DNA from: Cryptomeria japonica
Taxonomy: Eukaryota > Streptophyta > Pinopsida > Cupressales > Cupressaceae
NCBI RefSeq assembly: GCF_030272615.1
Contig: NC_081410.1
Coordinates: 119,722,640 to 119,786,639, forward strand
DNA length: 64,000 nucleotides
Direction: 5' to 3'
A program made the translations under genes and the position numbers. The notes under the pieces were generated by a model that worked only from the letters and a program-made list of their open reading frames with translations, had not been told where the DNA came from and searched no databases. Numbering within the stretch: the stretch's first letter is position 1; each line of letters begins with the position of its first letter. Positions 53,400-64,000 of this stretch are shown here, one piece after another.

Positions 53400-56221
53400 A
53401 TTGTACTTCAAGACTGGTAAATTTTGTACAACATGTTGGTTCATTAAAAGAGGGACAATGAATTTTGCATATTCATTAAGCTTAGATTCATTCTTGTACT
53501 TGTGAGAGAGCAGGTTGCTAGCTCAAGGGCACAAGTATGAAATTCAAATTAAATTAATCTAGGATTTTGTCAAAGAAAGGTTACATTATAATAGTATAAG
53601 TCATCTCGAGTTTCATAGAGCAAATCTTTCTCAGTAAAACATTTGTTAGATTTGGTTCATACAGACCTCTGTAGACCAATAAGGACTAGAAGTATTCAAG
53701 GTGATCGATATTTTATGATCTGCATTGATGATTGCTCAAGAATGATGTGGGTCACATTGTTGAAGGACAAAATAGAAGCCTTTAGCAAGTTTAAGGCATT
53801 CATGGCCTTAGCTAAAAAGGAAAGTGGGAAGAAGATAAAGTGCTTAAGAACTAATCGAGGTGGTGAATTTACTTTGAAGACAATGGAATTAAGAGGCAAC
53901 TTTCTGCACCTAGGACACCACACCAGAATGGTATTGCAGAGAGGAACAACCGGTCAGTTGTTGAAGCTTACAGAACTATGCTAATACAAGGTGTAGTTAA
54001 AACTTTGTGGAGAGAAGCTATCAGCACAACTGTCTATACTATGAACCGGATATTGGTTAAAAGAGGTAAGGATAAAAATCGTTATGAATACTGGTATGGT
54101 AGATCACCTAATGTCAGTTACTTTAAGGTTTTTGGCAGTAAATGTTATATCAAGAGAGGTGACTATGTTGATAAGTTTGATGCTAAGAGTGATGAAGGCA
54201 TATTTCATGGTTACTCCACCAAGAGAAAAGCCTATAAATGTTACAACAACTAGACAAAGAGAATCATTGAAAGTGTTGATGTCCAAGTGGATTAGTGTCC
54301 TAAAGTTTCAAGAGAAACCAATGAGGAGAAGAAGGAAGATGAACCTTACATTTTGATTTTGGAATCAGAATCGATGAAACCAAAAGTTGGTGAAATGAAT
54401 GTTGTTGTAGTACTAGTTCAACCAGAATAGGTATATTCTGCAGAAGATGAAGATAGTGAGGAAGAAGAACTTGAAGATAATGATCATGTTATTCCGAGGT
54501 ATGTGAGACTCAATCATAATCCTGACCATATTATTGGAGATAAAGATGTTGGTGTGTAAACCAGAAGAAGAATAAGAGAGAATTCTTGTATGATCTCCAC
54601 TATCAAGCCTCGAACAGGAAAGGAAGCCTTTGGAGATGATCACTGGATCAAGGCTATGGAAGAGGAGCTTGACCAAATTGAGAAGAAAAATACATGGACC
54701 CTAGTACCCAGACCGGTGAACAAAAATGTAATTGGTACTAAATGGGTATTCAAGAATAAACTGAATGAAGATGGAGTAGTAGTCAGAAACAAAGCCAGAT
54801 TGGTATGCAAAGGTTATGCACGGGAAGAAGGAGAAGACTATGGCGAGATATTTTCACTATGCTCTGATTAAGAGTTGAACTCAAGAACTCCCACTTACTA
54901 AACGGGTGCTCTAACCAATTGAGCTATCAGAGCTTGAGAGCTTACTAGATCGGAAGGTGTTATGACTCTACTTGCATTTGAAGCATACAGGGGATTCAAA
55001 GTATATGATATGGATGTGAAGTCAACATTTCTAAATAGAATACTAGAAGAGGAAGTCTACATTGAGCATCCAGATGGTTATGCTTTGACAGATGCAAAGG
55101 ATATGGTGTGTAGACTACACAAGGCACTACATGGTTTGAAGCAAGCACCAAGAACATGGTATGAAATACTACATTCACACTTGGTGAAGATAGGTTTCCA
55201 GAGAACCAGTGAAGACAACAATATATATCTCAAGACTAAAGGAGATAAGATACTAGTTAGTGAAGTGTTTGTGGATGATATCATTTTTGGAGGCAATGAT
55301 GACATGAGTGATGACTTTGCGAATGAGATAAAAAGTGAATTTGAGATGTCTCTAGTTAGAGAGATAAAATTCTTCATAGGTTTACAAATTCAACAGATGA
55401 AGAATGGTATTTTTATCACACAGTTGAAATATGTGAAAGAGGTATTGAAGAAATTTGGAATGGGAGACTGTAAACCAGTTGGGACACCAATGGTTATAGG
55501 TTGTAAACTATCCAAGGAGGATGATTTCGCATCTATAGATGAAAAGGAGTACAGGTCAATGATAGGGAAACTGCATTATGTTGTTTACAACAGACCAGAT
55601 ATTGCTCATGCAGTTGGAGTAGTTGCAAGATTTCAGAAGAACACGAAGGAAAAACACACAGTAGCTACTAAAAGGATATTCATATATTTGAAAGGTACTA
55701 TTGATTATGGATTATGGTATCCATATGCAGGTAACTTTGATTTGAAAGTCTATACAGATGTAGACTCGGCAAGAAATGTTGATGACAGGAAGAGCACAAC
55801 CGGAGGTGCATTCTTTCTTGGAGGAAGGCTTGTATCTTGGAGCAACAAGAAGAAAAGTTGTATATGACAGTCTACTACTAAAGTTGAATATGTTGTAGCA
55901 TATATGAATTGTACCCAGGAAATTTGGATGAAACACATTCTAGAAGGATTCAAGTTGAAGATCACATAACTGGTAAAGATTTTATGTGATAACACCAATG
56001 CAATAAATATTTCAAAGAACCCGGTGTTGCATGCTAGAACCAAGCATATTGAGCTAAAATATTATTTCTCGAGGGAGAAAGTGCAGAGTAAAGATGTGTT
56101 ACTGGAGCATGTATCTACTAAGGAACAACTAGCGGATATCTTTACTAAACCTCTACCTAAGACTACTTTTGAGTATCTTAGAGGTCAGATAGGGGTTGTG
56201 CCCCTACATGAGGTTAATTGA
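53400..56221 (+). pseudogene. Ty1/copia pol, 5'-truncated: integrase, RT, RNase H
   Basis: Integrase core from about 53640 (LDLVHTDLCRPIRT with the first Asp, YFMICIDDCSRM, then LRTNRGGEFT where the second catalytic Asp has become Asn). A frameshift near 53895 leads to SAPRTPHQNGIAERNNRS in another phase, which is kept to the end. Then the C-terminus of integrase (YFKVFGSKCYIKRG), RT (IGTKWVFKNKLNEDG, DMDVKSTFLN, GLKQAPRTWYEI, FVDDIIFGG in place of YVDD) and RNase H (DVDSARNVDDRKSTTGGAFFLG, STTKVEYVVAY), ending ADIFTKPLP...HEVN at 56221. Stops at 54251, 54428, 54557, 55865 and 55967 among others. A tRNA sequence interrupts RT at 54861. Order integrase-before-RT is diagnostic of copia. gag and protease are missing. 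Confidence 0.92.
54861..54933 (-). tRNA. tRNA-Thr(AGU)-like gene inside the copia RT
   Basis: 73 nt folding into a full cloverleaf on the minus strand. Acceptor stem GCTCTGA/TCAGAGC is perfect (7 bp). D arm GCTC/GAGC, anticodon stem CCCGT/GTGGG with two wobble pairs, loop TTAGTAA with anticodon AGT (54897-54899), 5-nt variable loop, T arm TTGAG/CTTAA around TTCAACT. The next base gives discriminator A; no CCA is encoded. Box A (TAGCTCAATTGG) is good; box B (AGTTCAACTCT) has A where the consensus has the G of TTCGA, so polymerase III activity may be weak. It lies antisense within RT, between EIFS and the decayed ARLEGV motif. It could be a functional gene or an inserted tRNA pseudogene. Confidence 0.88.
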
Positions 56222-56557
56222 GAAGATGTGGAAGACATCAGTCTCGGAGCTAATTGAAGGATCTTGAAGCAGGATTGGTGTAGAGTGGAGCTACTCCACA
56301 GGCGGAGCAACTTGATGCAGAACAGTGAAGTATGATACTGAATATTTTACTTTCACTTTGTCATTATTGTTAAAAGGGGAGAAGATTGTATGATTGATAG
56401 GGAGAAGAACTACAGACAGTTACTAGTTGAAGACATGGAGACTCGGTTGAAGAGAGTACATGGAAAAATGTAAACCAAGATTCCTATACCTATGTATGTG
56501 TATTACTCTTAATCATCACAATCAAAGGGTATTGATATTTGTATTGCCATCAATGCC
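56222..56557 (+). other. Copia 3' untranslated region
   Basis: Short non-coding stretch between the pol stop and the polypurine tract; no gene. Confidence 0.7.
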
Positions 56558-56566
56558 AAAGGGGGA
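56558..56566 (+). promoter_or_regulatory. Copia polypurine tract
   Basis: AAAGGGGGA followed by TAT and the TGTTGGCATT LTR start. Confidence 0.85.
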
Positions 56567-56569
56567 TAT

Positions 56570-57545
56570 TGTTGGCATTTGCATGAAGATTGCATTGATG
56601 AACTATTGTGTTGTCATTGATGTCAATTATAACCGGTAATGAAGGTAATAGAGTTGTATTACAACCGATAGTTGAGCTAGTGAAGGAAACCGATATTACT
56701 ATTGAAGTAGTGAGATCAACTGGTAACCCTACCAGTTGATATGCCAAACCCTAACCGATGGAGCTTGGTGAATCGATTGTGTTGATCTATGATCAAATGG
56801 TGATCAAAGATGATTATGCCACGTATGCACGATGCACGTGATAAGTTTCAAAGTGGTTTTGGCATGTAGAGATAACTGTTTTATCTTGGGAATGAGCAAG
56901 TGTATTGCATGAAGAGGAAACCGCATGATGAGTTATAGGATTCGATGAAGCGGTGATCAAGGAGCGGTCAAGGTTGTCTTGTACAATGTGCAATGATTGT
57001 TATGTAATCCAACGGTCATGTTTGAACTGATTTGTTTTGTAATCTCCATGAGATCTCAGGTTTGTGATGTGTTACCGACCTATTGTTTTGCTTATAAGGT
57101 CGATGAGTTGTTTTGTTGTAGTGTTGGAAATTTTGGTTAAGTGTCAGTATGATTAATTGTCGAACCAGAAGGAGTATCTGCAATATGTTTGAAGGCAGAT
57201 AGGAGCATGAAAAGGACCTGATCAAGTAGAGTAGTGCTATATACCAAATCAACAAAACCCTGTTGTTCTCTAACAATTACAACAGTTAAATCCCTTAACC
57301 GGGTAAGCTTTAATAGGCTTAGTGCTATCTAAATCCTCTAACTAGGTGATCCATTAGCTTGCATTTCAAATCCTCTATCGAGGTTACTCTTAACAGGGTA
57401 TTGCTTTTAACAGGGCATTGTAGTCAATCCCTTAACCGGGTGGTCCCTAATAGGATCTGTTCCTAATAGGACATTTTTGTAAAGCTTCTAATAAGGCTTG
57501 GCTCCTAACAGGGTAAACTTCATAAGAGTTCAGAATACTTGTGGG
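56570..57545 (+). repeat. Copia 3' LTR, interrupted at its end by E5
   Basis: Begins TGTTGGCATTTGC after the polypurine tract. Its second half (57280-57520) is made of degenerate repeats of AATCCCTTAACCGGGT / TTAACAGGGT / TAATAGG type. I see no clean CA terminus; E5 begins at 57546, so E5 most likely inserted in or at the end of this LTR. Confidence 0.8.
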
Positions 57546-57852
57546 TGTAGACGTCTAAAAATGGTCAACGCTTGTGGAGTCATACTTTAACATTTGCGCA
57601 TTGCCTTATTTTAGGGTTCTTGCGTTGCATTAACATTTCTTCTATGTTGCGCACTTGGTCTTTATCATTTGCGAGCATCGAGTCCTTCTTCTGCATTCCT
57701 CATTTTTCTCACTTTTGAATTAGGTCTTGTCGATAGCAATCTTCAGTCATGATTTTGGTCGATCTTATCCTATCGCATCATAGTGCGTACTCATTTATCA
57801 TCATTTTGGACATCGTCAATCCTAATCAATGATAGAATTAGGGTTTTTTCCT

Positions 57853-58020
57853 CTTGTCAATCTCGTCATTTTGCGATCGATTTGTCATCGATCCTCATCC
57901 TTGTCAATCTTGTCATTTTGCGATCGATTCGTCATCGATCCTTGTCATGGTCAATCTTGTCATTTTGCGATCGATTTGTCATCGATCGTTGTCCTTTTCA
58001 ATCATGTCAATTTGGATCGA
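57853..58020. repeat. 47-bp tandem repeat in E5 LTR, 3-4 units
   Basis: GTCATTTTGCGATCGAT recurs with GCGATCGAT at 57873, 57920 and 57967 and a degenerate fourth unit near 58010. Each unit also carries TTGTCAATCTTG and CATCGATC. Confidence 0.9.
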
Positions 58021-58673
58021 TTAGTCATTGTTCCTCGTCAATTGGCGCCTATCAATTTGATCTCCTTGTTAATCTTGGTCAATTTGTCATTGATTTTTGT
58101 CAACCAATCTCAATCATTTATCAACATTGGTCCTTTGCCAATCAAAATCATGATCGAATCGACATTAATTTCTTGTTGTCTTGACCTAATTCCTTGTCCT
58201 CTTATTTTTAGGGTTTTATGATTTGATCATTAAATCCTTTTCTTCTTCTTGGTGGGTTAAATAAATCTATTTATTTAGTCCTAGGTCTTTTCATGAATTA
58301 ATTAATGGATGAAAACCTATTAATTAATTCACTTAATTTCTATTTCATCTTTTTCCTCAATTTTCCAATTTACTAATTTCTCCTAATTCCTAATTTCTAT
58401 TTCTCCTATTTTCTTCAATTTTCTCTAAATTTTCCCCTAATTTTCTCCTATGTTTGTGCTTCCATTTGTTGCAATCATGGAGGCTATTTTCTCTCTCCCT
58501 TTTGTCATGGGAATGGCATTTTAATCTTGTCATAATTTGTCATAATTGTTGTCAATCAATCAATTTTGCATAGAAAATGTCAATTTTGTCATAATTTGTC
58601 ATATTTGTCATTCTTGATTTGAAATTTCCTTTCAAATCTCTTCATGATAATCTTGTCATCTCTCCAATTTGTC

Positions 58674-58680
58674 TATAAAT
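58674..58680 (+). promoter_or_regulatory. TATA box in E5 LTR
   Basis: CTATAAATTGG, about 360 bp before the LTR end, comparable in place to the E1 and E2 boxes. Confidence 0.5.
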
Positions 58681-59041
58681 TGGATGATTTTCTTCAATCA
58701 AAGGAATTAATCACATTTTCAGAATCAATCACATTTTCAATCAATCAACCACGCTTCTAGTATCCTTATGCTACAATTTTCATCTTGTCAATCTTGCTTG
58801 CTTTCATACTTGCATTTTGCACTTGTAGGTGAGAACCACAAACAAAGTAATTTGAAGGAGAAAGAAGGACAATGGAGGAACAATGAAGGAGATACATGCT
58901 TTGGTTTGCATTTTATTTTAGTATTTCATCTTCATGCCTTTATTGATTGTATTAGGATTTTTTATCATTGCAATCTAGTTATTTGTGGTTGAGCTAATTT
59001 AATATTGCTTTGATGCATTCCATTTTCCTAGTTACATTTTC

Positions 59042-59060
59042 TGGTGAATCCGACGTGAAC
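59042..59060 (+). promoter_or_regulatory. E5 primer-binding site
   Basis: TGGTGAATCCGACGTGAAC; the E1 site differs by four transitions. Confidence 0.8.
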
Positions 59061-59139
59061 TAACCCCTTAACCATGTTTTTGAGTGCTTTTGAGCTGATT
59101 TGCAGGTGAAAAACTCAAGAAACAGGGCGACTCAGAGCT

Positions 59140-59295
59140 TTTTGGACACTTCTGCGCTTGTGTTGAGGCATTCTGCGCCTGTGTCAAGGCATTCTGCGCT
59201 TGTGTTGATGAGATTTGCGCCTGTGTTGATGCATTCTGCGCCTATGTTGATACATTTTGCGCCTGTGTTGAGACATTCTGCGCCTGTGTAAGGCC
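59140..59295 (+). repeat. 21-bp array TTCTGCGCCTGTGTTGATGCA, about 8 copies
   Basis: TGCGC(C/T)TGTGT core every 21 bp in the leader, about 100 bp after the primer-binding site. Same place and similar core (GCG.CTGTGT) as the E2 arrays. Confidence 0.9.
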
Positions 59296-59594
59296 AGAAA
59301 CAGAGGTAAAATCAGTTTCTTTTACTTGCAAATTAATTTATTTCATTTTGTTTATTGCATTCTAGTTTTTCTTTGGTACTAATTCTATGTGCAGCATCTT
59401 GGCATTACATGTGACCAAGACTAAAAAAATACAGCTACTAACAAATCTTATGCAGGACACGGTCAAAGACTTTCACTAAAACATCTTGCTTGCAATTTTT
59501 AGAGTAGTTGCACATGTCATTTCTTAAAGGTTAATGAACACCATGCATGCTTTGTTTGTTTTTAATTTGATTGCATGTTTTAACCCTTAGAATT

Positions 59595-60075
59595 GGGCCT
59601 GCGTCCCGATTTGCCTGGCACTTCGCACGGGCATTGGTGAGAGGGAACGACCCTAAGTGGTGACGGGCTAAAGCCAAGCTCTTCCAAACCACTCTAAATA
59701 ACTGTGGATGCAATGAAAGTTGTATGCAACGGGTGCTGGAATAGTATTGCGATGATTTATTAGCTGGATCAATACCCACCCGAACACATGCCTTTACTAG
59801 AATCTCTTGTTTTTTAGATGCCAAAATCCTTCTATCTGTTGGCTCAGGCGTTGTGATACGTGCATGCCGAAGACACCTCTCATGTACTCCTCAGTTAGAG
59901 TAGCAAGTTCTTGGGAAGTGATGCCCCTTGAACTCGAAGCTTGGTATGCCCGAGAAGTGAGTGCACTGTAAGGGGGAGCCAGTGCTACCAAGTGTCTAGC
60001 TATCTAGCTGAGTGTTGTATTTTATGGTTAGAGGATTCAACAGATATTGCCCTTGCCAGCCATAGGATTTGTTGT
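59595..60075 (+). other. Conserved leader domain of E5
   Basis: Shares a collinear series of words with the E2 leader: GGGCCTG, AACGACCCTAAGTGGT, AACCACT.TAAA, ATGCCTTTACTAGAA, TTTTAGATGCC, AATCCTTCTA, GAAGTGAGTGC, GGAGCCAGTG and GCCAGCCATAGGA. Identity is patchy but the order and spacing agree over about 480 bp. Confidence 0.7.
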
Positions 60076-60974
60076 GAATGTGCTTGATTATCTTGAGTCA
60101 AAGTCAAACAAACATTTTTGTCTTCTGTGATTGTCAAAAGTTAAATCAAAAACAAACTTTCAAAAGTGCTCATAATCAACTTGGGTTTTCAAAATCAACA
60201 ACCTTCAATTCAAAACAAAATCCAAACAAAAGTCCAAATTTGTCCAAGTATTCATCCAACATTTGAACATGGCTTGTCAAAACATTGAATATCCTTATTT
60301 CAAAATTCATGTCACTTTAGGCTAGGTCTTGCATAGTCCCACTTAGATCCTAGGACATATTGTCATCTCCCTTCATTTTAGTCCTTTTCATTGCAAGCGT
60401 CCTCATTTTGCACTTAGGTTCAAAATCATTTCCCTAAGTTTGCATTTCATTGTCATATCCAAGCTAGATTTCCATTTAGGTGGCATTCGTGCATTATCCT
60501 TGTCATGCTAAAATTAGGTCTTGCCTAGGTTGCATTTTGCATATTCCAAGTCATTGGTCTTTGCATATCCTTATCATTGTATTGTCATCTTGTCCTGGCT
60601 TCATCTTATCATATCACATCCTTAGATAATTTTCATGTCATATCCTAAGTCATTGTCATAATCATTTGCCTTCTTGCATTTGGTCTCAAAAATTTGGTTT
60701 GTCAAACTTGAAAAATCAAAACTTTGGATGATACCCTAAGTTGTTGTTAGGGAGTCTTGACCTTGTCTAAAATTTGTCCTTTCATTAATATCATTTTTGT
60801 CAAACCTAGCTTAGTATCCAACCATATAGGTGAGACATTGTCCATTTGTCCTATTGTCATTTGGTCCTTTGTCCTTTAAGGTCTCAACTTCATTTCAATT
60901 TCCCAAGGTTGTGTCTTTAGCTTTGCTTTTCAAAAGTTTGTCTCCAAAAATTCAAAAGGTACAAAAACATTAAG
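60076..60974 (+). other. E5 leader, last part before gag
   Basis: T/C-rich non-coding sequence with many TTGTCAT, CATTTTGC and CCTTAGGT words, no open frame of note. Confidence 0.6.
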
Positions 60975-63730
60975 TTGCATTATCATCCTTTTAGGTTGCA
61001 TTTGTCAATCCCATTAGTTGCATTGCATGGTGACATGTTTGTTGAAATGAGGTCCCAACCTTCTTACGAAGCCATGTCATCGCAATTGAGAAATCAATCA
61101 TGTCAATCCAATCTCTACATGTCTCAGAACTTGGATCAAACTTATTATGATGATGTAAATGTCCAAATACAAAAACTAGAGGAGAAACTAGCTTAAGAAA
61201 AGGAGATTTTGGAACAAAAAGTGAAAAACATTGAGAAGAATAGATCACAAATGTCCAAAATGTTTAAAAAATTTCCAAGTCAAAATCCAAATAGTGAGCC
61301 AATTGATGTAAGATCTCTTATTGAACAATCAAACATACCAGAATTCCTCTCACAAATAGAGATGATGAAACAATTTCAAGAAAAGAGACAACAACATTAT
61401 GTGCCTTCACAACAAGAACAAGAAGGTGTTTACTATCAATCAGATTTTCAACCATCACAACCAATTGTTCAACAGTTCCAACATTTCCAACAGACACAAC
61501 CAATGGTCCAACATATACAACCAACACAACCAACACAACCAATGGTCCAATTTCAACAATATGTCCAACCAACTGTTAATTATCGACAACAAACTTAGTA
61601 TCAACAACTACAATCACAAATTCAAAAACAAAACTTGCAACATGCACCAAGCCAAATTTTGAACATGTCAAACCAATTTGATCAACATCGAGTTCGAAAT
61701 CAAAACATGACATCAGACCAGAACCAACTCCTTTCCAAACAAGTTCAAATTCCAGATACAACTATGTCAAAACCTTGAAAGAAAGGTGGCCTTATTGCAA
61801 GGATCTTAAGGAAATTACCAAGTGAGTTCTTTGAGGAAGATCAAGATAATACACATATGTCTAGCAATGCCTCATCCCCCCACAAACAAATTGACTCTCC
61901 AATGGCATCTATCCCTACACCTTTAGAAGTTTCACAAGAACCTTTCATATTGTCCTCATCAAACAATACACCCTGGGATGAAATTATCCAAGGGCTATCC
62001 ATAATTGATTGCCAAGATAATCCAATTCATGATGCACATCCTTGTCATGTTTCAGAAATACAAGACCCAATGCCACCATGCACTTTATTGCCATTACCTA
62101 TTTTAGAGGACCCCATTCGAAGTCCCTCTTCCTCACGTTCAAGCATTGATTCCTTGCCAAAATCCATCAAAAATGTTCAAAGTGCATTTCCTTCATCCCA
62201 AAACATTGAGCCCTTGTCAGAATCCTCCATGCATATCCAAAGTCCAACCCCATGTCAAGAGGATAATTTAGAGCATGAAGAAACGTGTCTTAAAATAGAT
62301 CAAGATCAAGATTCTGAAACCTTATCATCCCATCCAATTGTTGACCAGGACCCCATGTTCCCAGACACTCACGATGATTCCCCTATTCTTGTCTATCCTA
62401 TCCAAAGTCCTATTGACACTCCATTCCCCGAGCAAGATCAAGATATCCCAGTCCATCCAATCCCAAACGATCCCCTTACATTTCATGAAAAAAATGTCCT
62501 TTCAAATCCCATTGACATTCCACTTCCTAAGAAAGATCAAGATATCCTTTCCATCCTTTATGATGATCCCATTAAAAGTCAAGAGCAAAGCACCTTTAAA
62601 GAGGATTCCAATGATCTTCCTCCTTGTTAAGATCAAATTATTCCTTTGAATCCTCCACAAGATCCTTTTTTTCCTCCATCTCCTTGTCTTAATCCTCCAT
62701 ATACACTCCAAGATCGCATTTCTTTTGATGATCCCATTATTTCTCCCATTCCATCTCTTGAAGAGCCTGTCATTGAACCATGTCCACTACACAATCCTAG
62801 TCCCCCTCATGATCCTAATCCCCCTCATGATTCTAACGTGTCAGTGCAAGATGTTCATGAACCCTCGACATGCATAATGGGTTCTCCCACTTTGGTGCAA
62901 TCCGATCCACTTCAAGATCTCATTATTTCTCTCATATCATATCCACCTCATAATGGACTCACGTCTTCGTCCCAAAGAAAAGAGTATCCTACAAGTCAAG
63001 CTATTCATAAAGGAAAAGGAGTAGATCTCCATAAGCAAGAATCCCTTCATGTTAAAGAAAATATTAAGGGTCATGGCCTCAGTGAAATTCCTCAAGACAT
63101 GGGTACCCCTACTAAATCCAACATCCGTTCAAAATCCAAACATATCCCTTCCCCATCATACTTTCCATCCATCTTAGGTCCTTATATCCCTTTGCCCTCT
63201 ATGCAAGGTCAGCAAAGGCACAAATCCTTGAGTAAACTTCATCCATCCAAAAGAACTCCATTTCATTCATATCCATCCATGCATTCCTTTCCCCCTCCAA
63301 GCAATTTGGACGTCAAGCATAAAAGTCATAAGTCTAAAAATCCACATGTATTCAAGGATCAACATGTCCAATCTAATCAACATGTCAAAGCAAAGAAAAT
63401 ATGATCCAAAAAGAAAAGGAAAAATCCAAAAGGTCACAAAGGCCCATTGGTAAAAAACAAAAGTCAAAATCTATATGGGTTCCTAAATCCCTTGTGCAAG
63501 CAATGCACTCCAAGGAACCACAAAAGCATGAAAAATCAAAAACCATTTGGATCCCTAAGCAACTCCTTGAAGCATAAAAGCCTAAAGAAACATCCAACTT
63601 GGCATTCAAAGTTGCTATTCCTCCATCCAACCCTCTCAAATTTGTTCCTCCATCACCTTCTTCATCCATTTTGGGCCCTTATGTCCCAAAATCCCAAGCT
63701 ATTCCTCCATCCAAATCTCACAATCTGAGA
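60975..63730 (+). pseudogene. E5 gag-like long frame, Gln/Pro/Ser-rich, broken by stops
   Basis: One reading frame runs from about 60975 to 63730 with stops at 61194, 61596, about 61778, 62628 and 63402. The likely start is one of the Met codons near 61036-61077 (MRSQPSYEAMSSQLRNQ). N-terminal part is coiled-coil-like (VQIQKLEEKLA, EQKVKNIEKNRSQMSKMF), then Gln-rich (QTQPMVQHIQPTQPTQP), then long acidic Pro/Ser stretches with repeated DPI, DQDIP and HDPNPPHD words, then Lys-rich (SKKKRKNPKGHKG). I recognise no capsid, zinc knuckle or protease. Several stops sit where TAG/TAA/TGA could come from CAG/CAA/CGA. Position after leader suggests gag, or the product of a non-autonomous element. Confidence 0.6.
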
Positions 63731-63889
63731 TCCATTTTTCCTCCATCAATCCACCACCCGTCAAGGTGTGTGCTAATGTTGATCTTGCCTTCATTTCCAT
63801 CTACTGAAGCCCAATTCTTCCAATACTCTATCTATTATCCAATGCATATTTTCCATCCTTCGATCCCTTTGATCCCATCCTTTGCATAA
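63599..63889 (+). pseudogene. Continuation of E5 frame after a frameshift
   Basis: In the +2 phase relative to the window the text continues with PPSPSSSILGPYVPKSQAIPPSK, an internal repeat of PSPSYFPSILGPYIPLPSM near 63150. A further shift gives NVFEHTYKGHGSFFFKA at the window edge. This indicates at least two indels in the last 400 bp. Confidence 0.45.
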
Positions 63890-64000
63890 ATCCTTGCCTT
63901 AGTTTCATCTTATTTTCCATGTCCTTATCCTACCAATGTCTTTGAGCATACTTATAAAGGTCATGGTTCATTTTTTTTCAAAGCTACTATCCAAACAAAA

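Larger units (their letters stand above)
57546..59036 (+). repeat. E5 5' LTR (1491 bp)
   Basis: TGTAGACGTC start, GTTACA end, five bases before the primer-binding site. Contains a 47-bp tandem repeat and, before its end, a TATA box. Open frames across it (57783-58221) are produced by the repeat. Confidence 0.85.
57546..64000 (+). mobile_element. E5: 5' half of a Tat-type element, plus strand
   Basis: 5' LTR, primer-binding site of the E1 type, repeat-rich leader with the E2-type conserved domain, and a long gag-like frame that runs to the window edge. The 3' part lies outside. No pol domain has appeared by 64000, about 5 kb after the LTR. Confidence 0.8.

Noticed and set aside
57783-58221. 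Two overlapping plus-strand frames of about 130 codons
   Set aside because: They lie in the E5 LTR over the 47-bp repeat and have no domain.

Overview
The window is a nuclear, retrotransposon-saturated stretch of a seed-plant genome. A large, gene-poor genome such as a conifer is my best guess: plant Ty3/gypsy (Tat/Ogre-type) and Ty1/copia elements lie nested in each other, host sequence is AT-rich, and I see no intact ordinary host gene. There are no prokaryotic signatures (no operons, CRISPR or IS elements). Species assignment is inference only.

Layout. 1-4378: old non-coding sequence with an LTR-like start at 262 and a (CT)n microsatellite at 3504-3618. 4379-19885: a complete minus-strand Tat-type element (E1) with both LTRs, a CTTCT target duplication, PBS, PPT and a gag-PR-RT-RH-aRH-IN reading frame broken by stops. 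19891-27532: a minus-strand gypsy element (E3) with 5' LTR, PBS, 21-bp leader minisatellites, Pro-rich gag and decayed aRH/RT/RH, no 3' LTR. 27533-29940: decayed copy (minus) of a protein family I do not recognise. 31430-32330: another gypsy pol remnant. 34480-36171 plus 50048-50945: a second, better preserved copy (plus) of the same unknown family, split by a 13.9-kb insertion. 36172-50047: that insertion, a composite (E2) whose two ends are both 5' LTR ends pointing inward; the right arm carries gag-pro-pol, the left arm only leader and gag start. 53400-57545: a 5'-truncated Ty1/copia element with its 3' LTR and a 73-nt tRNA-Thr(AGU) sequence lying antisense inside the RT. 57546-64000: the 5' half of another Tat-type element (E5, plus) with LTR, PBS, repeat-rich leader and a long Pro/Gln/Ser-rich gag-like frame, running off the window.

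How the parts relate. E1, E2, E3 and E5 all start TGTAG. E1 and E5 share one PBS type (TGGTGAA...), E2 and E3 another (TGGCACGCC...). E2, E3 and E5 carry short-period arrays in the leader between PBS and gag. E2 and E5 share a conserved leader domain, which in the two arms of E2 is far better conserved than gag. E1 and E2 share covarying hairpins followed by TTTTCACC (plus strand) just after pol; the transcript-sense motif ATGGTGAAAA is the complement of a sequence at the end of the E2 LTR. The most notable points are the inverted-LTR composite with a near-matching target duplication, this possible long-range RNA pairing system, the tRNA inside the copia element, and the unrecognised protein family.
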